A stretch of DNA of 41,127 nt from an uncultured Clostridia bacterium (GCA_944387895.1 CALXGQ010000011.1:1-41127), one strand, 5' to 3'; positions 24,287 through 31,890 are shown, counted from the stretch's first letter. Numbers and translations: made by a program. The notes: a model not told the origin generated them from the letters alone.

Positions 24287-24921
24287 ATCGTATCGAAAAA
24301 ACCATTGAAAATCTGAAGAAAAACCGCATGGAGGTCACTTTCCTGCAATCGGCTGCGGAGGTGGCGCCGCTGGTGGAGCGGCTGATCCCGGCGGGATCGA
24401 CCGTTGGCAGCGGCGGCTCGGTCACGCTGGCCGAAACCGGGGTGATCGATCTGCTGCGCAGCGGGAAATACCGGTATCTGGATCGCGCCCGTCCCGGCAT
24501 TACGCCGGAGGAGGTGCGGCAGGTTTACCGGGATACCTTTTCCGCCGATTTTTATCTCTGCTCGGCAAACGCCATTACCGAGGAAGGGGAGCTGGTGAAT
24601 GCCGACGGAAATTCCAACCGCATCGCCGCCCTTGTCTACGGGCCGGAATCGGTGATCGTGGTGGCCGGCGTGAATAAGCTGGTGGCTGATAGCACGGCCG
24701 GGATCCGCCGGATCAAAACCGTTGCTGCGCCCCGAAATACGGTGCGGCTGAGCTGCAATACCTATTGCCGTGAAAAGGGCGTCTGCATCGCTGCGGACGG
24801 TTCTCTTGCGGCGGGCTGCTCCGCTGCGGATCGGATCTGCTGCAATTATCTGATCAGCGGCCCCCAGCGGGTGCGGGGGCGGATCCGGGTGATTCTGGTG
24901 AACGAGGAACTGGGTTATTGA
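24283..24921 (+). CDS. LUD-domain protein (LutC/YkgG-like)
   Basis: This 212-residue LUD-superfamily protein overlaps the HAD gene by ATGA. G-S-T-V-G-S-G-G-S-V-T-L-A-E-T-G (about 37-52) and A-D-F-Y-L-C-S-A-N-A-I-T-E-E-G (about 87-101) are the two conserved segments, and V-V-A-G-V-N-K follows. Members such as LutC act with iron-sulfur and flavin subunits in lactate oxidation, but lutA and lutB are absent here. The C-terminus is unusually Cys-rich (C-N-T-Y-C, K-G-V-C, G-C, I-C-C), which could bind a metal or Fe-S cluster. In clostridia such stand-alone LUD proteins are common and uncharacterised. Coupling to the HAD hydrolase hints at shared metabolism. Confidence 0.88.
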   Translation: MNRIEKTIENLKKNRMEVTFLQSAAEVAPLVERLIPAGSTVGSGGSVTLAETGVIDLLRSGKYRYLDRARPGITPEEVRQVYRDTFSADFYLCSANAITEEGELVNADGNSNRIAALVYGPESVIVVAGVNKLVADSTAGIRRIKTVAAPRNTVRLSCNTYCREKGVCIAADGSLAAGCSAADRICCNYLISGPQRVRGRIRVILVNEELGY

Positions 24922-24926
24922 AAAAA

Positions 24927-24972
24927 ACGGCCGTCTTTCCGCCGCCGCGCGGAAGGAGGGCCGCTTTTTTTG
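24927..24972 (+). terminator. Rho-independent terminator after the LUD gene
   Basis: CGGCC...TTCCGC pairs imperfectly with GCGGAA...GGCCG and is followed by CTTTTTTT. Confidence 0.8.
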
Positions 24973-25039
24973 CCTGTTTCCAGGGGAAGGCATGTTTTAA
25001 AAAAATACATCGATTGTTTACAAAAAATTTCAAATTCTA

Positions 25040-25068
25040 TTGACAGAAAAAAAGCCGTATGTTAGAAT
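25040..25068 (+). promoter_or_regulatory. Strong SigA-type promoter of the liv operon
   Basis: A consensus TTGACA at 25040-25045 and TAGAAT at 25063-25068 are 17 bp apart. It drives livJ after an untranslated leader of about 175 nt. Confidence 0.9.
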
Positions 25069-25075
25069 AAATCTA

Positions 25076-25235
25076 ATATTATTTTAGAAGAGAAAAGCGG
25101 CGCGAACAAGTGCTTTTCCGGGAATTCCGGCGGCGGTTTTGCCGGCGGAGCAACGCGGGCGCAGCTTGCGGCCTGCCTGTCGGAAGCGCTCCTGCCGCGG
25201 CTCTTTCCTCCTCCTGAAATGATGAAATTTTTGCA
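25076..25235 (+). promoter_or_regulatory. Long structured leader of the liv operon
   Basis: The 175-nt untranslated stretch is GC-rich and self-complementary: GAAAAGC (25092-25098) pairs with GCTTTTC downstream, and several CCGGC/GCCGG and GCGG/CCGC pairs follow. I find no T-box motif, no known riboswitch core and no leader peptide rich in Leu, Ile or Val. It may be an amino-acid-responsive attenuator, but this is only a suggestion. Confidence 0.3.
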
Positions 25236-25251
25236 AAGGAGTATAACTGGG

Positions 25252-26463
25252 ATGAAAAAGTTTGCTAAGATTGTATGCTTGTTGACCGTTCTGGTGATGG
25301 CGCTTTGCTGCTTCGCCGGATGCGGGGAAAAGACGAACGACGCCATCAAGCTCGGCGGTACCGGACCGCTGACCGGCGGCGCCGCGATCTATGGAAACGC
25401 CGTGAACAATGCGGCGAAGATCGCCGTTGAGGAAATCAACGCGCTGGGCGGGATCCAGTTTGAAGTGAAATATGAGGACGATACCCACGATCCGGAAAAA
25501 GCTGTGAACGCATACAACAGCCTGATGGACTGGAATATGCAGATCTGCCTGGGCTCCGTTACCACTAAGCCGGGCGAGGCTACTTCTGTTGAAGCCAATG
25601 AAGATCATATCTTCTATCTGACGCCCTCTGCGTCCTCCGCCAATGTTCTGGGCGGCGTTGCCGATCCGCTGACCGGCGTTGTGGACGTTGAGCGGAAGGA
25701 CAATGTTTTTCAGATGTGCTTCATGGATCCGAGCCAGGGTAAGGCCTCTGCCGAGTATATCAGCAGCCAGAAGCTGGGCGAGAAGATCGCGATCATCTAT
25801 AAGAACGACGAAGTCTACTCCACCGGTATTTACAACAGCTTCAAGCTGGAGGCAGAAGCCCTGGGGCTGAACATCGTTTCCACCACCACCTTTACCGACG
25901 ATACCGATACGGACTTCTCCGTTCAGGTGGCTGCCGCCAAGGATGCGGGCGCCGATCTGGTGTTCCTGCCCATGTATTATGAATATGCCGCGCTGATTCT
26001 GAAAGAGGCGAAGGATATCGGCTATGCGCCCAAGTTCTTCGGCGTAGACGGCATGGACGGCATCCTGACCATGGATGGCTTCGATACCTCTCTGGCCGAG
26101 GGCGTAATGCTGCTGACTCCCTTCAACGCCGACGCTGAGGATGAGAGAACCAAGGCCTTTGTTGCCAAATATCAGGAAGAGTATGGCGAGATCCCCAATC
26201 AGTTCGCGGCCGACGCCTATGATTGCGTTTACGCCATCTATCAGGCGCTGGACGAAGGCGAGGCGCTGAAGAACGAGGACGGTACTTATAATTACGACAT
26301 TACCGCGACGGAGCTTTGCGATATGCTGATCGAAGCCTTTACCGCTTCTGATTTCACCTTCTCCGGTCTGACCGGCGAGAACATGACCTGGACCGCAGAC
26401 GGTGCGGTGTCCAAAACGCCGAAGGGTATGGTAATCCAGAACGGCGCTTATGTCGGTATGTGA
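25252..26463 (+). CDS. livJ: Branched-chain amino acid ABC transporter, substrate-binding lipoprotein
   Basis: This is the extracytoplasmic receptor for leucine, isoleucine and valine or related amino acids. The ATG at 25252 follows AAAGGAG at ten bases and gives 403 residues; a longer reading starts before the ribosome binding site. The signal peptide with lipobox C-F-A-G-C anchors it to the membrane. I-K-L-G-G-T-G-P-L-T-G-G (about 32-43) and A-A-K-I-A-V-E-E-I-N-A-L-G-G (about 53-66) are classical for the Peripla_BP_6 fold. The coding sequence is rich in preferred codons, which fits high expression. Two hairpins separate it from the permease genes, so it is probably made in excess over them. 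Confidence 0.95.
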   Translation: MKKFAKIVCLLTVLVMALCCFAGCGEKTNDAIKLGGTGPLTGGAAIYGNAVNNAAKIAVEEINALGGIQFEVKYEDDTHDPEKAVNAYNSLMDWNMQICLGSVTTKPGEATSVEANEDHIFYLTPSASSANVLGGVADPLTGVVDVERKDNVFQMCFMDPSQGKASAEYISSQKLGEKIAIIYKNDEVYSTGIYNSFKLEAEALGLNIVSTTTFTDDTDTDFSVQVAAAKDAGADLVFLPMYYEYAALILKEAKDIGYAPKFFGVDGMDGILTMDGFDTSLAEGVMLLTPFNADAEDERTKAFVAKYQEEYGEIPNQFAADAYDCVYAIYQALDEGEALKNEDGTYNYDITATELCDMLIEAFTASDFTFSGLTGENMTWTADGAVSKTPKGMVIQNGAYVGM

Positions 26464-26494
26464 TTTGCGGCATACGATTAAAGGAGTTTACCGG

Positions 26495-26532
26495 GAGGGC
26501 TGCCGAAACCGGCAGCCCTCTTTCCTGTATTT
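26495..26532 (+). terminator. Partial terminator behind livJ
   Basis: GAGGGCTGCCG pairs perfectly with CGGCAGCCCTC (11 bp) around AAAC. A broken T-rich tail (TTTCCTGTATTTCT) follows, which may let some transcripts pass. Confidence 0.75.
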
Positions 26533-26542
26533 CTACCGTTGA

Positions 26543-26595
26543 GGGAGGGCGTCTGAAAAGCAGCAGAAATTCTGCTGCTTTTCAGACAGCCTCCC
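26543..26595 (+). promoter_or_regulatory. Large hairpin between livJ and livH
   Basis: GTCTGAAAAGCAGCAGAA (26551-26568) is perfectly complementary to 26570-26587. GGGAGG and CCTCCC extend the stem to about 24 bp. No T-run follows, so it is more likely an mRNA 3'-end stabiliser or processing site than a terminator. Confidence 0.7.
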
Positions 26596-26620
26596 ACAAT
26601 TTGATAAATGAGGTGTTACC

Positions 26621-27505
26621 GTGTTGTCTTTTTTGAATCATTTAATCAACGGCATCAGTCTGGGCAGTATCTATGCGATCATTGCGCTGGGCTACACCAT
26701 GGTCTACGGTATTGCTAAAATGCTGAACTTTGCTCACGGCGATATCATCATGGTGGGTGCATATGTCTGCTTTTTTGCCGTTTCCAGCTTTCAGCTGCAT
26801 CCGGTGGTGGGTCTTCTGCTGGCGATTATCGTCTGCACCGTTCTGGGCACGCTGATCGAAAAGCTGGCCTATAAGCCCCTGCGCCAGGCAACGTCTTTGG
26901 CGGTGCTGATCACGGCGATCGGCGTCAGCTATTTCCTTCAGAACGCGGCGCAGCTGCTCTGGACATCCAATCCCAAGCTGTTCCCGGATATTTTCAACGG
27001 CGCCGCGATTAAGCTCTTCGATGGGGAGCTGATCATCACGGTGAGTACGCTGGTCACCATCGCGGCCTGTATTGTGATCATGATTTTGCTGACGGCTTTC
27101 ATTGATAAGAGCAAAACCGGCAAGGCGATGCGCGCCTGCTCTGAGGACAAGGGTGCGGCGCAGCTGATGGGGATCAACGTCAACCGTACCATCTCCATCA
27201 CCTTCGCCATCGGCTCGGCGCTGGCGGCGGTCGCCGGCGTCCTGCTCTGCACCACCTATCCGTCCCTGGTTCCGACAACCGGATCCATGCCCGGCATCAA
27301 AGCCTTTACCGCGGCGGTTTTCGGCGGGATCGGATCGGTTCCCGGCGCGCTGCTGGGCGGCATCCTGCTGGGCATTATCGAGATCATGGCCGGGGCCTAT
27401 ATTTCCACCAGCCTTTCCAATGCGATTGTATTTGCCGTTCTGATTTTGGTTCTGCTGATCAAACCCACCGGTCTTCTGGGCAAGCAGATTCGGGAGAAAG
27501 TGTGA
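26621..27505 (+). CDS. livH: Branched-chain amino acid ABC transporter permease LivH
   Basis: This 294-residue inner-membrane permease has about eight hydrophobic helices. It starts with GTG at 26621 after GAGGTG. The N-terminal I-N-G-I-S-L-G-S-I-Y-A-I-I-A-L-G-Y-T-M-V-Y-G and M-L-N-F-A-H-G-D-I-I-M are hallmark LivH sequences. The cytoplasmic coupling loop G-K-A-M-R-A-C-S-E-D-K-G-A-A-Q-L-M-G-I-N (about 166-185) contacts the ATPases. There is no promoter between it and livJ, so it depends on read-through past two hairpins. The livM ribosome binding site overlaps its stop. Confidence 0.96.
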   Translation: MLSFLNHLINGISLGSIYAIIALGYTMVYGIAKMLNFAHGDIIMVGAYVCFFAVSSFQLHPVVGLLLAIIVCTVLGTLIEKLAYKPLRQATSLAVLITAIGVSYFLQNAAQLLWTSNPKLFPDIFNGAAIKLFDGELIITVSTLVTIAACIVIMILLTAFIDKSKTGKAMRACSEDKGAAQLMGINVNRTISITFAIGSALAAVAGVLLCTTYPSLVPTTGSMPGIKAFTAAVFGGIGSVPGALLGGILLGIIEIMAGAYISTSLSNAIVFAVLILVLLIKPTGLLGKQIREKV

Positions 27506-27515
27506 GGTGGCCGGT

Positions 27516-28559
27516 ATGAAGAAGTTTTTTACCAGTAAAATGAAAAAGAGCAACTGGCTGGTTTATGCCGGGGTGATCCTTGCGTTTGTGGTCTTTCAGG
27601 TCATGAGCGGCACAGGGGCCTTGAGCTCAACGATGGAAGGCCAGCTGGTTCCGGTCTGCGCCTATGTGGTGATGGCTCTTTCGCTGAATCTGACCGTCGG
27701 CGTGCTGGGTGAGCTGAGCCTGGGTCATGCCGGGTTCATGAGCATCGGCGCCTTTACCGGCGCCGTTACCGCCGCGGCTTTGGAAGGCGCGATCCCAAAC
27801 AGCGGCCTGCGTCTGTTGGTCGCGATGATTATGGGCGCCCTTTTGGCCGCTGTGGCCGGGGTTCTGGTGGGCGTGCCGGTTCTGCGCCTGCGCGGCGACT
27901 ATCTGGCGATTGTGACGCTGGCCTTTGGTGAGATCATCAAATCCATCATCACAAATCTTTATATCGGGATGGACAGCACCGGCCTTCATTGCAGCTTCCT
28001 GAATCTGAATTTCACGATGCAGGACGGAAAAATGCTGCTCAACGGCCCGATGGGCGTGACCGGGATTGAAAAAATATCCACCTTCCTTTCCGGGTTTCTG
28101 CTCATCATGGTCACGCTGGTGATCATTTTCAATCTGGTCAACAGCCGCTCCGGGCGCGCCATCATGGCGCTGCGGGACAACCGCATCGCTGCGGAGAGCG
28201 TGGGAATCAACGTGACGAAATATAAGCTGATGGGCTTTGTCATCTCCGCTTCTCTGGCCGGCGCGGCCGGAACGCTTTTCGCTCTTTCCCAGAATACCAT
28301 TATGGCAAACAAGTTCGATTTCAACACCTCTATTTTGGTGCTGGTCTTTGTGGTTCTGGGCGGTCTGGGCCGGATGTGGGGCTCGATCATCGCTGCCGCT
28401 ACGCTGACTGTGCTGCCGGAGCTGCTGCGGGAATTTTCCGATTACCGGATGCTGGTGTATGCGATCGTGCTGATTCTGATCATGCTGGCAACCAACAACC
28501 CCACCCTCAAGGGATGGTTTGCCCGGATCTTTAAGCGGAAAGGAGCGGAAAAAGAATGA
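27516..28559 (+). CDS. livM: Branched-chain amino acid ABC transporter permease LivM
   Basis: This second permease has 347 residues and about ten helices. The ATG at 27516 is chosen because GAGGTGG overlapping the livH stop is five bases before it; GTG at 27507 lies inside that site. Hallmarks are L-N-L-T-V-G-V-L-G-E-L-S-L-G-H-A-G-F-M-S, L-R-L-R-G-D-Y-L-A-I-V-T-L and the coupling loop G-R-A-I-M-A-L-R-D-N-R-I-A-A-E-S-V-G-I-N. It pairs with LivH to form the membrane channel. Its end overlaps livG by four bases (ATGA). Confidence 0.96.
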   Translation: MKKFFTSKMKKSNWLVYAGVILAFVVFQVMSGTGALSSTMEGQLVPVCAYVVMALSLNLTVGVLGELSLGHAGFMSIGAFTGAVTAAALEGAIPNSGLRLLVAMIMGALLAAVAGVLVGVPVLRLRGDYLAIVTLAFGEIIKSIITNLYIGMDSTGLHCSFLNLNFTMQDGKMLLNGPMGVTGIEKISTFLSGFLLIMVTLVIIFNLVNSRSGRAIMALRDNRIAAESVGINVTKYKLMGFVISASLAGAAGTLFALSQNTIMANKFDFNTSILVLVFVVLGGLGRMWGSIIAAATLTVLPELLREFSDYRMLVYAIVLILIMLATNNPTLKGWFARIFKRKGAEKE

Positions 28560-29404
28560 ACTATCCTTTTCAGAAAACAAAAATGGTGCCGGTCCCCAGC
28601 CATTCCATTATCCCCGAGCGCGATCTGGGGAAAACGCCGATCCTGGAGTGCCAGCATTTAGGCGTTGATTTTGGCGGCCTTCATGCGGTAAATGATCTGA
28701 ATCTGGCCATCGGCCGAACGGAGATCGCCGGGCTGATCGGCCCCAACGGCGCCGGAAAAACTACGGTTTTCAACCTGCTTACCAAGGTTTACCAGCCCAC
28801 CCGCGGAACCATTCTGCTGGACAGCGTGGATACCGCCGGAAAAACGACGATGCAGATCAACCGGATGGGGATCGCCCGTACCTTCCAGAATATCCGCCTC
28901 TTCTCCAATATGAGCGTGGAGGACAACGTGAAGGTCGGCCTGCACAACCAGGAGCGCTATTCTGCGGCTGCGGGGATTTTGCGGCTTCCCAAGTACTGGA
29001 AAAAAGAGAAGGCGATCCACGAGCGAGCGATGGAGCTTCTTTCCATTTTTGATATGCAGGACATGGCAAACTGGAAAGCCGGATCCCTGCCTTATGGCGC
29101 CCAGCGCCGGCTGGAGATCGTTCGTGCGCTGGCGACCAACCCCTCTCTGCTGCTGCTGGACGAACCGGCGGCCGGCATGAATCCCTCGGAAACGGCGGAG
29201 CTGATGAAAAACATCGTAAAGATCCGCGATCTTTTCCAGATCGCCATCCTGCTGATCGAGCATGATATGAACCTGGTGATGAATATCTGCGAAGGGATCT
29301 GCGTGCTGAATTTCGGCGAAGTGATCGCCAAGGGCACCGCCGAAGAGATTCAGGGCAATCCGGCGGTTATCGAGGCCTATCTGGGCAAAAAGAAGGAGGG
29401 TTGA
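28556..29404 (+). CDS. livG: Branched-chain amino acid ABC transporter ATPase LivG
   Basis: This 282-residue cytoplasmic ATPase overlaps livM by four bases. An unusual N-terminal extension of about 25 residues precedes the fold. Walker A is G-P-N-G-A-G-K-T-T (about 62-70), the Q-loop is in A-R-T-F-Q-N-I-R-L-F, and the signature region is degenerate (S-L-P-Y-G-A-Q-R-R-L, about 178-187), as usual for LivG. Walker B is L-L-L-L-D-E-P-A-A-G, and the switch His is in L-L-I-E-H-D-M. The C-terminal A-Y-L-G is typical. It forms the ATPase dimer with LivF. Confidence 0.95.
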   Translation: MNYPFQKTKMVPVPSHSIIPERDLGKTPILECQHLGVDFGGLHAVNDLNLAIGRTEIAGLIGPNGAGKTTVFNLLTKVYQPTRGTILLDSVDTAGKTTMQINRMGIARTFQNIRLFSNMSVEDNVKVGLHNQERYSAAAGILRLPKYWKKEKAIHERAMELLSIFDMQDMANWKAGSLPYGAQRRLEIVRALATNPSLLLLDEPAAGMNPSETAELMKNIVKIRDLFQIAILLIEHDMNLVMNICEGICVLNFGEVIAKGTAEEIQGNPAVIEAYLGKKKEG

Positions 29405-29408
29405 GCCG

Positions 29409-30110
29409 ATGCTGAAAGTGCAGGATATCAATGTTTATTACGGCAGCATCCACGCCATCAAGGACGTTTCCTTTGAAGTGCAAAGCGGCGAGATCGTTAC
29501 CCTGATCGGCGCGAACGGCGCCGGAAAAAGCACCGTTTTGCAGACGATTTCCGGCCTGCTGCGGTCCAAGACCGGCTCCATCCACTTTCTGGATCAGGAT
29601 CTTTCCAATGTTCCGCCTCATAAGATCGTGGCGCAGGGGCTGGCTCATGTCCCGGAGGGGCGCCGGATCTTTTTGCAGATGACGGTAGAAGATAATTTGA
29701 GCATGGGCGCCTTTACCCGCCCCGGCAGCGAGGTCGACGCCAGTATTGCCGATGTATATGAACGGTTCCCCCGCCTGATGGAGCGGCGCAAGCAGATCGC
29801 CGGCACCCTTTCCGGCGGAGAGCAGCAGATGCTGGCCATGGGCCGCGCGCTGATGAGCCGGCCCCATCTGTTGATGCTGGACGAGCCGTCCATGGGTCTT
29901 TCTCCGATCCTGGTGCAGCAGATCTTCGATATCATCAAGGAACTGCATAAGGCCGGCACCACCATCCTGCTGGTAGAGCAGAATGCGCAGATGGCGTTGT
30001 CTGTGGCGGATCGTGCCTATGTTTTGGAATCGGGCAGAATCGTTTTGAGCGGCACCGGCGCGGAGCTGGCAAAAAGCGACGCGATCAAAAAAGCCTATCT
30101 CGGCGGTTAA
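29409..30110 (+). CDS. livF: Branched-chain amino acid ABC transporter ATPase LivF
   Basis: This 233-residue ATPase starts at ATG 29409, four bases after the livG stop. L-K-V-Q-D-I-N-V-Y-Y-G-S-I-H-A-I-K opens the family. Walker A is G-A-N-G-A-G-K-S-T (about 36-44), the signature is L-S-G-G-E-Q-Q (about 137-143), Walker B is L-L-M-L-D-E-P-S-M-G-L-S-P, and the switch His position is replaced by Q in L-V-E-Q-N-A, as is normal for LivF. The C-terminal A-Y-L-G-G matches family members. It is the last gene of the operon and has a strong terminator. Confidence 0.96.
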   Translation: MLKVQDINVYYGSIHAIKDVSFEVQSGEIVTLIGANGAGKSTVLQTISGLLRSKTGSIHFLDQDLSNVPPHKIVAQGLAHVPEGRRIFLQMTVEDNLSMGAFTRPGSEVDASIADVYERFPRLMERRKQIAGTLSGGEQQMLAMGRALMSRPHLLMLDEPSMGLSPILVQQIFDIIKELHKAGTTILLVEQNAQMALSVADRAYVLESGRIVLSGTGAELAKSDAIKKAYLGG

Positions 30111-30114
30111 AAGA

Positions 30115-30148
30115 AAAAGCGTGAAAGCTTTCGCTTTCGCGCTTTTTT
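30115..30148 (+). terminator. Rho-independent terminator of the liv operon
   Basis: AAGCGTGAAAGC and GCTTTCGCGCTT pair with one wobble and are followed by TTTTTT. Confidence 0.9.
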
Positions 30149-30189
30149 GCTGCACGGCTTTTTGCTGCGCTCAGGAGCGGGGCACTTCC

Positions 30190-30825
30190 TCCAGAAGGCG
30201 GCGCAGACGGGCGCCTCTATGTCAGCGAGGCCACCATCCGCCGGGATCTCAATGAACTGGAGCGTCAGGGGCTGATCCAGCGGCTTCATGGTGGGGCGGT
30301 TCTGCTGGAGGGGATCAGCCAGGAGCTGCCGCTTTATGTCCGCCAGCAGCAGAACAACGAGCCCAGAGGCGGATCGCCGCTCAGGCAGCAAAGCATCTGC
30401 AAAACGGTCAGGTTCTTTTTCTGGACGCGTCCTCCACGGTGATGTATCTGATCAGGCATCTGTAGGCCCGCAGCGCGCTGACGATTGTGACCAACGGGCT
30501 CAAGACCGCTCAGGAGCTTGCCCGCCTGAGCCATAAAGTTTACTGCACCGGAGGGCTGATGCTGCATAATTCTTCCGCATATGTGGGCGCATATGCGGCG
30601 GACTTTGTTCGCCATTTCAATGCGGATCTGTTCTTTTTTTCCAGCCGGGGCGTATCCGAGGAGGGACTGATTACCGACGCCTCCGCTGAGGAAACCCATC
30701 TGCGCAAGGTTATGTTTGAGCAAAGCAGGAAGCGGATTTTTCTGTGTGACCGCAGCAAGCTGGGGCAGGTCTACTGCTATAATCTGTGCACCACCGCCCA
30801 GACGGATGACTATATCATGGACTGA
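30190..30825 (+). pseudogene. Broken DeoR-family transcriptional regulator
   Basis: The reading is in pieces. L-Y-V-S-E-A-T-I-R-R-D-L-N-E-L-E and L-I-Q-R-L-H-G-G-A-V (about 30215-30310) are the DNA-binding end of a DeoR regulator. Near 30360 the frame changes to the one carrying L-F-L-D-A-S-S-T-V-M-Y-L. A TAG at 30463-30465 interrupts that frame, and it resumes with L-T-I-V-T-N-G-L-K-T and C-D-R-S-K-L-G. The end is intact (TGA 30823-30825). The first part of the HTH is lost or out of frame. At least two independent lesions make this a true pseudogene. DeoR proteins sense phosphorylated sugars; no sugar operon remains nearby. Confidence 0.88.
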
Positions 30826-30844
30826 GTCTTTTGGTTTTTTCAGG

Positions 30845-30893
30845 CAGACAAAAGGGCAGATTCTGCGTATTTTCGCAAAATCTGCCCTTTTGT
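30845..30893. terminator. Long hairpin terminator after the DeoR remnant
   Basis: ACAAAAGGGCAGATT pairs with AATCTGCCCTTTTGT, extended by CTGCG/CGCAA. It is the last feature of the GC-rich section; from about 30900 to 31001 I see nothing else. Confidence 0.85.
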
Positions 30894-31001
30894 CCGGCGC
30901 GGCTGCCGGATGGTTGTCTTATTCGTTTTGATCCTTTCAAGGCATAGGTCAATATCGCCTGATACGGATGAAAGGAGATCGGGGGAACGGGTTTCCGCCG
31001 C

Positions 31002-31532
31002 TTATTTTGTAAAGACAAATGTCGCCGAGCTATTAGACAACCACTCGGACTTAACCGATAATTCGATCGTCGACCAATTTTCCGGCACTTCCAACGGATA
31101 CCAAGCAACTATTTTTTTACCGGGCGCAATGCTGCCATTCAATCCTCCTTCAAATATGCAAGCGGCACTAATGGAATAATCGCATTGGATATCGTCGGCA
31201 TAGCCGTTGAAAAGCAAAAGCGAGCTGATCGATTGCTCTTCGTCTGAAATGTTTTCAATGGTGAATTTTACGCCAACAAAAACATTTCCTGAGTCTGGAT
31301 TAAAGAACGTTGTGCCTTAGGATTCTTTGAGTTCATTGGCAGTAAACTTTAAATCTTCGAATACGGCGGTTTCATTAAGACCAAAGGTGGTTTCTTCGCT
31401 CACCTTTGCAGGTTCGCTGGTTGTTTGTCCTGTGGGTTCTGCTTGTTCTTTTTGGGGTGCATCTTCTCCAAAGCAGGCGGATAGCGCCAGACACATTGCA
31501 GCAGCAACAATGATGAACAGTACTTTTTTCAT
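31002..31532 (-). pseudogene. DUF4352-like secreted lipoprotein interrupted by one in-frame stop
   Basis: On the minus strand the frame starts M-K-K-V-L-F-I-I-V-A-A-A with a lipobox L-S-A-C. It continues through a P/E/T-rich linker and V-F-E-D-L-K-F-T-A-N-E-L-K-E-S to a TAA (plus 31317-31319). The same frame then continues without a break: G-T-T-F-F-N-P-D-S-G-N-V-F-V-G-V-K-F, F-N-G-Y-A-D-D, P-G-K-K-I-V-A-W-Y, and T-F-V-F-T-K before the final TAA at 31002-31004. This is a typical DUF4352 immunoglobulin-like fold. Apart from codon 72 the 176-codon gene is complete, with a perfect promoter and AGGAGGA site, so the lesion is recent, a sequencing error, or read through. Confidence 0.8.
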
Positions 31533-31561
31533 AATCTTCCTCCTAATTATTTTTAATGAAA

Positions 31562-31580
31562 TGACATCGTGTGAATGTCA
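31562..31580. promoter_or_regulatory. Operator-like inverted repeat 1 (TGACA-N9-TGTCA)
   Basis: TGACA at 31562-31566 and TGTCA at 31576-31580 form the core of perfect 11-bp arms (TGAAATGACAT / ATGTCATTTCA, 31557-31585). It lies at about +1 to +30 of the minus-strand lipoprotein transcript. Confidence 0.65.
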
Positions 31581-31591
31581 TTTCACAAAAT

Positions 31592-31620
31592 AGTATAACA
31601 TATAATTTCATCATTGACAA
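31592..31620 (-). promoter_or_regulatory. Promoter of the DUF4352-like lipoprotein gene
   Basis: On the minus strand TTGTCA (plus 31615-31620) and TATACT (plus 31592-31597) are exactly 17 bp apart. The -35 overlaps operator 2, and the start site abuts operator 1. Confidence 0.8.
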
Positions 31621-31633
31621 GAACTAAATGTCA
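31615..31633. promoter_or_regulatory. Operator-like inverted repeat 2 (TGACA-N9-TGTCA)
   Basis: TTGACA at 31614-31619 and TGTCAA at 31629-31634 repeat the core and the nine-base spacing of operator 1. The two centres are 53 bp apart, close to five helical turns. It covers the -35 of the lipoprotein promoter and lies just upstream of the ribosome binding site of the XRE gene. Confidence 0.65.
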
Positions 31634-31650
31634 AAAAAGGAGGAAATTTC

Positions 31651-31890
31651 ATGTTTATAAACAAAACAAAAGAAGGGCTTAATAATATCTGCGGAAAAAA
31701 TATTGCAAAATTACGCCTGGAGATGAAAATATCGCAACGCGCATTGGCCGACAAAATGCAATTAGTGGGGATAGATATTGATAAAAACGCCATTCAAAGA
31801 ATAGAATGCGGCAAGCGATTTGTAACAGATATTGAAATAGCTGCTTTCGCAAAGGTTTTTGCGGTTGCGTATAAAGATTTATTGGAATAA
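31651..31890 (+). CDS. Small XRE-family HTH regulator
   Basis: This 79-residue DNA-binding protein starts at ATG 31651 after AAGGAGG at 31637-31643. N-I-A-K-L-R-L-E-M-K-I-S-Q-R-A-L-A-D-K-M (about 17-36) is helix 1 to 2 of a Cro/C1-type fold. D-K-N-A-I-Q-R-I-E-C-G-K-R (about 46-58) is the recognition helix region, and A-K-V-F-A-V-A-Y-K-D-L-L follows as the last helix. It has no other domain. It is divergent from the interrupted lipoprotein gene, and the two inverted repeats between them are the obvious binding sites, so it probably represses itself and the lipoprotein gene. A TATAAT at 31601-31606 could be its -10; no clear -35 is seen. Confidence 0.85.
   Translation: MFINKTKEGLNNICGKNIAKLRLEMKISQRALADKMQLVGIDIDKNAIQRIECGKRFVTDIEIAAFAKVFAVAYKDLLE

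Noticed and set aside
25069..25251. T-box or known riboswitch in the liv leader
   Set aside because: No TGGNACC-type T-box sequence, no AG-bulge region, no specifier loop and no recognised riboswitch core could be found by eye.
26642..28580. Long minus-strand frames opposite livH and livM
   Set aside because: The translations are Q/H/R/D-rich without hydrophobic cores, as expected from antisense reading of membrane protein genes.
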